Below, piece by piece: positions 61,675 to 64,000 of a stretch of DNA of 64,000 bases. This DNA is from Streptomyces sp. HUAS 15-9. GTDB taxonomy: Bacteria; Actinomycetota; Actinomycetes; Streptomycetales; Streptomycetaceae. Position numbers and translations under genes: made by a program. Under the pieces are notes generated by a model that ran no database searches, was not told the origin of the DNA, and saw only the letters and a list, made by a program, of their open reading frames with translations. The first letter of the stretch is position 1. Every line of letters begins with the position of its first letter. The DNA lies in assembly GCF_025642155.1 (NCBI RefSeq), contig NZ_CP106798.1:8680001-8744000 (forward strand), in the 5' to 3' direction.

Positions 61675-62445
61675 ATGCTGCTCTCCTTGCTCTGCGTGGC
61701 AGGCACGAGTACCGACGAGGGGACGAGGTGGCAGCTGCCCTCCACCGAAGCGCTGGTGGCCGTAGTTCTGGTGGGTGTGGCCACCACGGCCGGCGCCTGG
61801 CTGGCACGGCGCGGATCCGGCCGGTCGGAGCTTCTGCTTGCCGCGGCGTCAGGGATTCTGCTGATCATCGCCGTCCTCGATCTTCTCCCCGACGCGTGGG
61901 ATGAAGCGCATCAGGTCGGCGTGCCGCAGTGGGCAGTGCCTCTCGCCGCGCTCGCCTCGTACGGGGTGACGGGTGCTTTGGCCCGTATCGGCTGCCCGTG
62001 CGAGCCGGGTCGCGCGGGCGGCATCAGCTCGGCATCGGGGCTCGCTCTGCACCGCTTTCTGGAGGGGGCAACCTTGGCACTGACCCCGTCAGTCGCCGTG
62101 ATGGCGGCGCTCCTGGTGCATGCAGCTGGCGAGGGCCTGGCGCTGGCCGCCCTGCTGGGAGTCCACCCGAAGCGGCGCGTGGCTCCATGGATCGCGCTGG
62201 CCTGCTTGAGTCCGGTCGCGGGAGCCTTCGTGACGAGCGCCTTGCCCATCCCGGACGACCTCATGCCACTGCTGCTCGCCCTCATCGGCGGCGTACTCGC
62301 ACGGTCGGCCTGGGCGGCGCTCGTACTCGCTCATCAGCAGCGGCCCGCGGACCGGCGAGTCCTCGCAGTCCCGGTCGCGGCGGCGATGACTCTCGCCGCC
62401 GCCCTCACCGCGCTTGTCTTCCTTGCCGGGGCAGACAACCACTGA
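61675..62445 (+). CDS. ZIP-family-like metal transporter
   Basis: A 256-residue membrane protein with about eight hydrophobic segments. Two metal-binding helices carry the ZIP pattern: SGLALHRFLEGATLAL (HxxxE) and LVHAAGEGLALAALLG (HxxxE). ZIP proteins import or export Zn, Fe or Mn. The start codon lies one base after the methanethiol oxidase stop, giving strong coupling. Since that oxidase depends on copper, the metal handled here cannot be read from the sequence; a role in metal homeostasis for the enzyme is inference. Confidence 0.85.
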   Translation: MLLSLLCVAGTSTDEGTRWQLPSTEALVAVVLVGVATTAGAWLARRGSGRSELLLAAASGILLIIAVLDLLPDAWDEAHQVGVPQWAVPLAALASYGVTGALARIGCPCEPGRAGGISSASGLALHRFLEGATLALTPSVAVMAALLVHAAGEGLALAALLGVHPKRRVAPWIALACLSPVAGAFVTSALPIPDDLMPLLLALIGGVLARSAWAALVLAHQQRPADRRVLAVPVAAAMTLAAALTALVFLAGADNH

Positions 62446-62793
62446 GGCTGATCGCGCGTCGACGCCACGACACGCACACCCCGCTCCCGCCCCCACCCGG
62501 CCCCACACCCCTCTCAGCGGGGAGGGGCCGCATACCCATGCCCCTTGACAAGAACCTGCTACATGTCAGGAATCACTGAGCGGAGCCGCATCGGCCGAGA
62601 TCCCCTTTGCAGCAGCCTTGCGGAATCGAGAGTACGCGGAGGGGATTTCCTTCGGCCTACCGAGTGAGTTTTCGATCCGGATGCCTGGTAAGAGGTTGCT
62701 TCGCGGACAAGATCGTCGTCAGGCGCGGCATGTGTGTCGCCGCACGAGTGCACGACCGCGCGCGATACCTGGAACTGCCGAGAGGTGACCGCC
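62446..62793. other. Intergenic stretch
   Basis: About 350 bp between the transporter and the secreted protein gene. A short GC-rich inverted repeat near 62500-62530 (CCCCTC...GAGGGG) may be a terminator. Otherwise nothing is recognised. Confidence 0.4.
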
Positions 62794-63531
62794 ATGTCCT
62801 TCCTGGGGAAATCCCTTCGTACTTTTCCCGCCGTCACCCTGGGAGTTGCACTTCTGGGGATGAGCGCCGATCCCGTGCAAGCGGTTCCAGTCGGGCACCA
62901 GAAAACACAGAAAACCGCCCGGGCTTCCGAAAAATGGCGCGAGACGGCCGTCCAGTACGCGGACGCCCACTGGAACTGGACCACATGGGACGACAGCACC
63001 CCCCGGGCGAAGGACGGCCAGGCACAACCCTATTTCGAGTGCGCCGAGTTCGTCGCTCGCGCCCTTGCCGCGGGCGGCCTCGTCCCCGGACTGAAGCCCA
63101 ATGATCCTCAGGACTCCTATTACCACTACAAGGCACCGAACGGCAAGGAATACGATCTCCTGCTGATCTCGGACGTCATCGGCTACCGAAGCCTCTACGA
63201 CTTCATCATGGACTATCATCTCGGCGCGGACGTCGGCGACGATCCCGCCAAGGCTCAGCCCGGCGACATGGTGGTCATCTTCAACTCGGACTACTTGGAC
63301 AAGCTGCACACGGGTCTTGTGGCGCAAGAGGTGAAGGGCGACGCGGATTCGACCGTCGACGCCCACAACAACGCGCACTACCGACGCACGTACCAGAAAT
63401 TCGACGCGGACGGATACGTCCACGTCATCCACATCGATCCGGGTGTGATCAAAGCACAGAAGCCCGCCGTTCAGCCGCCCTCCGACCCGGAACTCATCCG
63501 ATCCCACGCCAGTCACGCCCGCCCCTCCTGA
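62794..63531 (+). CDS. Secreted putative amidase-domain (Amidase_6-like) protein
   Basis: A 245-residue exported protein. The leader LGKSLRTFPAVTLGVALLGM ends around VQAVPVG. The mature part resembles the amidase_6/cysteine-peptidase-like domain: AVQYADAHWNWTTWD, then the candidate nucleophile Cys in YFECAEFVARALAAGG, LHTGLVAQE with a His, and HNNAHYRRTY. Such proteins are thought to act on cell-wall peptides or amides. The ATG at 62794 follows AGAGGTG. It stands alone, before the transposase relic. Confidence 0.75.
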   Translation: MSFLGKSLRTFPAVTLGVALLGMSADPVQAVPVGHQKTQKTARASEKWRETAVQYADAHWNWTTWDDSTPRAKDGQAQPYFECAEFVARALAAGGLVPGLKPNDPQDSYYHYKAPNGKEYDLLLISDVIGYRSLYDFIMDYHLGADVGDDPAKAQPGDMVVIFNSDYLDKLHTGLVAQEVKGDADSTVDAHNNAHYRRTYQKFDADGYVHVIHIDPGVIKAQKPAVQPPSDPELIRSHASHARPS

Positions 63532-63539
63532 CGGGTGTT

Positions 63540-63690
63540 GCACAAGGCTGAGTGCGGGCAGGTCAGAGCGGGTGGTGGGCTCGTCTGCTGATGACGCAAG
63601 GGCGAGGTTGTGCACGTGGGCGACGGCCTGAACCGCGTGATGGAGACCAGCGCCCCGCTGGCGGCAGTCGCGCAGGATCTTGAAACGGCA
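63540..63690 (-). mobile_element. Transposase C-terminal relic
   Basis: On the minus strand FKILRDCRQRGAGLHHAVQA with AHVHNLALA resembles the C-terminus of a common streptomycete DDE transposase ('-LRDCR-RG-G-H-AM-GIA--HNLALA'). No other part of the element is present. Confidence 0.55.
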
Positions 63691-63696
63691 TTGCCC

Positions 63697-63999
63697 TTAG
63701 CCCGTGTCCCACAGCCGATAGCAGCCTGGGGAGCTGCCCGATGAGGTGAACTTCGGCAAGTCGTTGCGGAAAAAGCGGATCGTCTGATCCGGTGGCTGGG
63801 GATTTTTCAACTCGTTGATTGCTGCATCGGAAATGATCAGGCAGAATCTCTTGATCAAGGGTGTGTGATCCGCTGAACGGAGCAGTTCAAGGGATGCTTC
63901 GTATCGGCCAGCCTGGTATATCCAGTTACTGGCCGAGAACTTAAATGCTGGCTGTTGAGGTTTGTCCTGGCTGACGATAAAAGGGGCGGGATCATTACT
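63697..63999 (-). CDS. Partial gene cut by the window edge, unknown family
   Basis: A minus-strand frame open from the right edge to a TAA at 63697, giving about 100 C-terminal residues with no stop. The sequence looks genuine (FKFSASNWIYQAGRYEASLE, then DHTPLIKRFCLIISDAAINE and TIRFFRNDLPKFTSSG) and is distinctly lower in GC than its neighbours. It has no start in the window. The family is not recognised; the composition suggests recent acquisition. Confidence 0.55.
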   Translation of the reverse strand, partial: SNDPAPFIVSQDKPQQPAFKFSASNWIYQAGRYEASLELLRSADHTPLIKRFCLIISDAAINELKNPQPPDQTIRFFRNDLPKFTSSGSSPGCYRLWDTG

Positions 64000-64000
64000 C

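Overview
The window is high-GC actinobacterial DNA, most likely from a Streptomyces or close relative. The signs are strong G/C bias at third codon positions, GTG starts, purine-rich ribosome binding sites, and typical streptomycete families: SpoIIE phosphatase with an anti-sigma-type ATPase domain, SigE-family sigma factor, HTH-WD40 protein, type III polyketide synthase, twin-arginine FAD oxidase, and Hint-toxin cassette. Many genes are broken, and transposase scraps of several families (IS5, IS3, IS110, IS701-like, TnpB-type) are scattered through it. This suggests an accessory or chromosome-arm region. No tRNA, rRNA, CRISPR array or replication origin was seen.

Layout. 1-10.3 kb: rhodanese under twin CsoR/CstR-type operators, cupin, HAD phosphatase, LysE exporter, solitary type III polyketide synthase, multidomain SpoIIE regulator, alpha/beta hydrolase with an Asn where the nucleophile should be, amidase. 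10.5-13.2 kb: truncated Hint toxin with its DUF4279 immunity partner, then a dead HTH-WD40 gene. 13.5-20.8 kb: secreted protein, SigE-family sigma factor, lipoprotein, bicovalent FAD oxidase, PIG-L deacetylase, and degraded DNA. 21.0-30.8 kb: a compact carboxylate-uptake and activation cluster with a LytS kinase, LytTR regulator, two small-membrane-protein/sodium-symporter pairs, a GPR1/YaaH acetate channel, acetyl-CoA synthetase and a dedicated adenylate kinase. 31-37.8 kb: cold-shock protein followed by mobile DNA, with one intact IS5-type transposase, a TnpB/omega-RNA tail, and a plasmid-like gene behind tandem palindromes. 37.9-45 kb: glycolate/lactate permease and GlcD/GlcF operon facing a GntR/FCD regulator, with a second copy of the regulator 1.5 kb away. 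45-53.8 kb: anti-sigma-like ATPase, TDT transporter, WYL regulator facing a Rid protein, epimerase facing a TetR regulator, and more gene fragments. 54.7-57.2 kb: cysteine hydrolase facing a third GntR/FCD regulator that is coupled to a broken GlcD-like oxidase. 57.6-59.9 kb: an unrecognised divergent pair. 60.2-62.4 kb: methanethiol oxidase and ZIP-like transporter operon. 62.8-64 kb: secreted amidase-like protein, and at the right edge a partial lower-GC gene.

Themes. Small carboxylates dominate: acetate/pyruvate uptake and activation, glycolate/lactate oxidation, and a second 2-hydroxyacid oxidase locus. Three FCD regulators sit beside copies of a TNGT-N3-ACNA operator. The best candidates for undescribed biology are the LytTR-controlled acetate cluster, with a perfect 20-bp repeat at 21-bp period in front of the kinase, and the unrecognised divergent pair (zinc-ribbon membrane protein plus a 532-residue soluble protein) at 57.6-59.9 kb.
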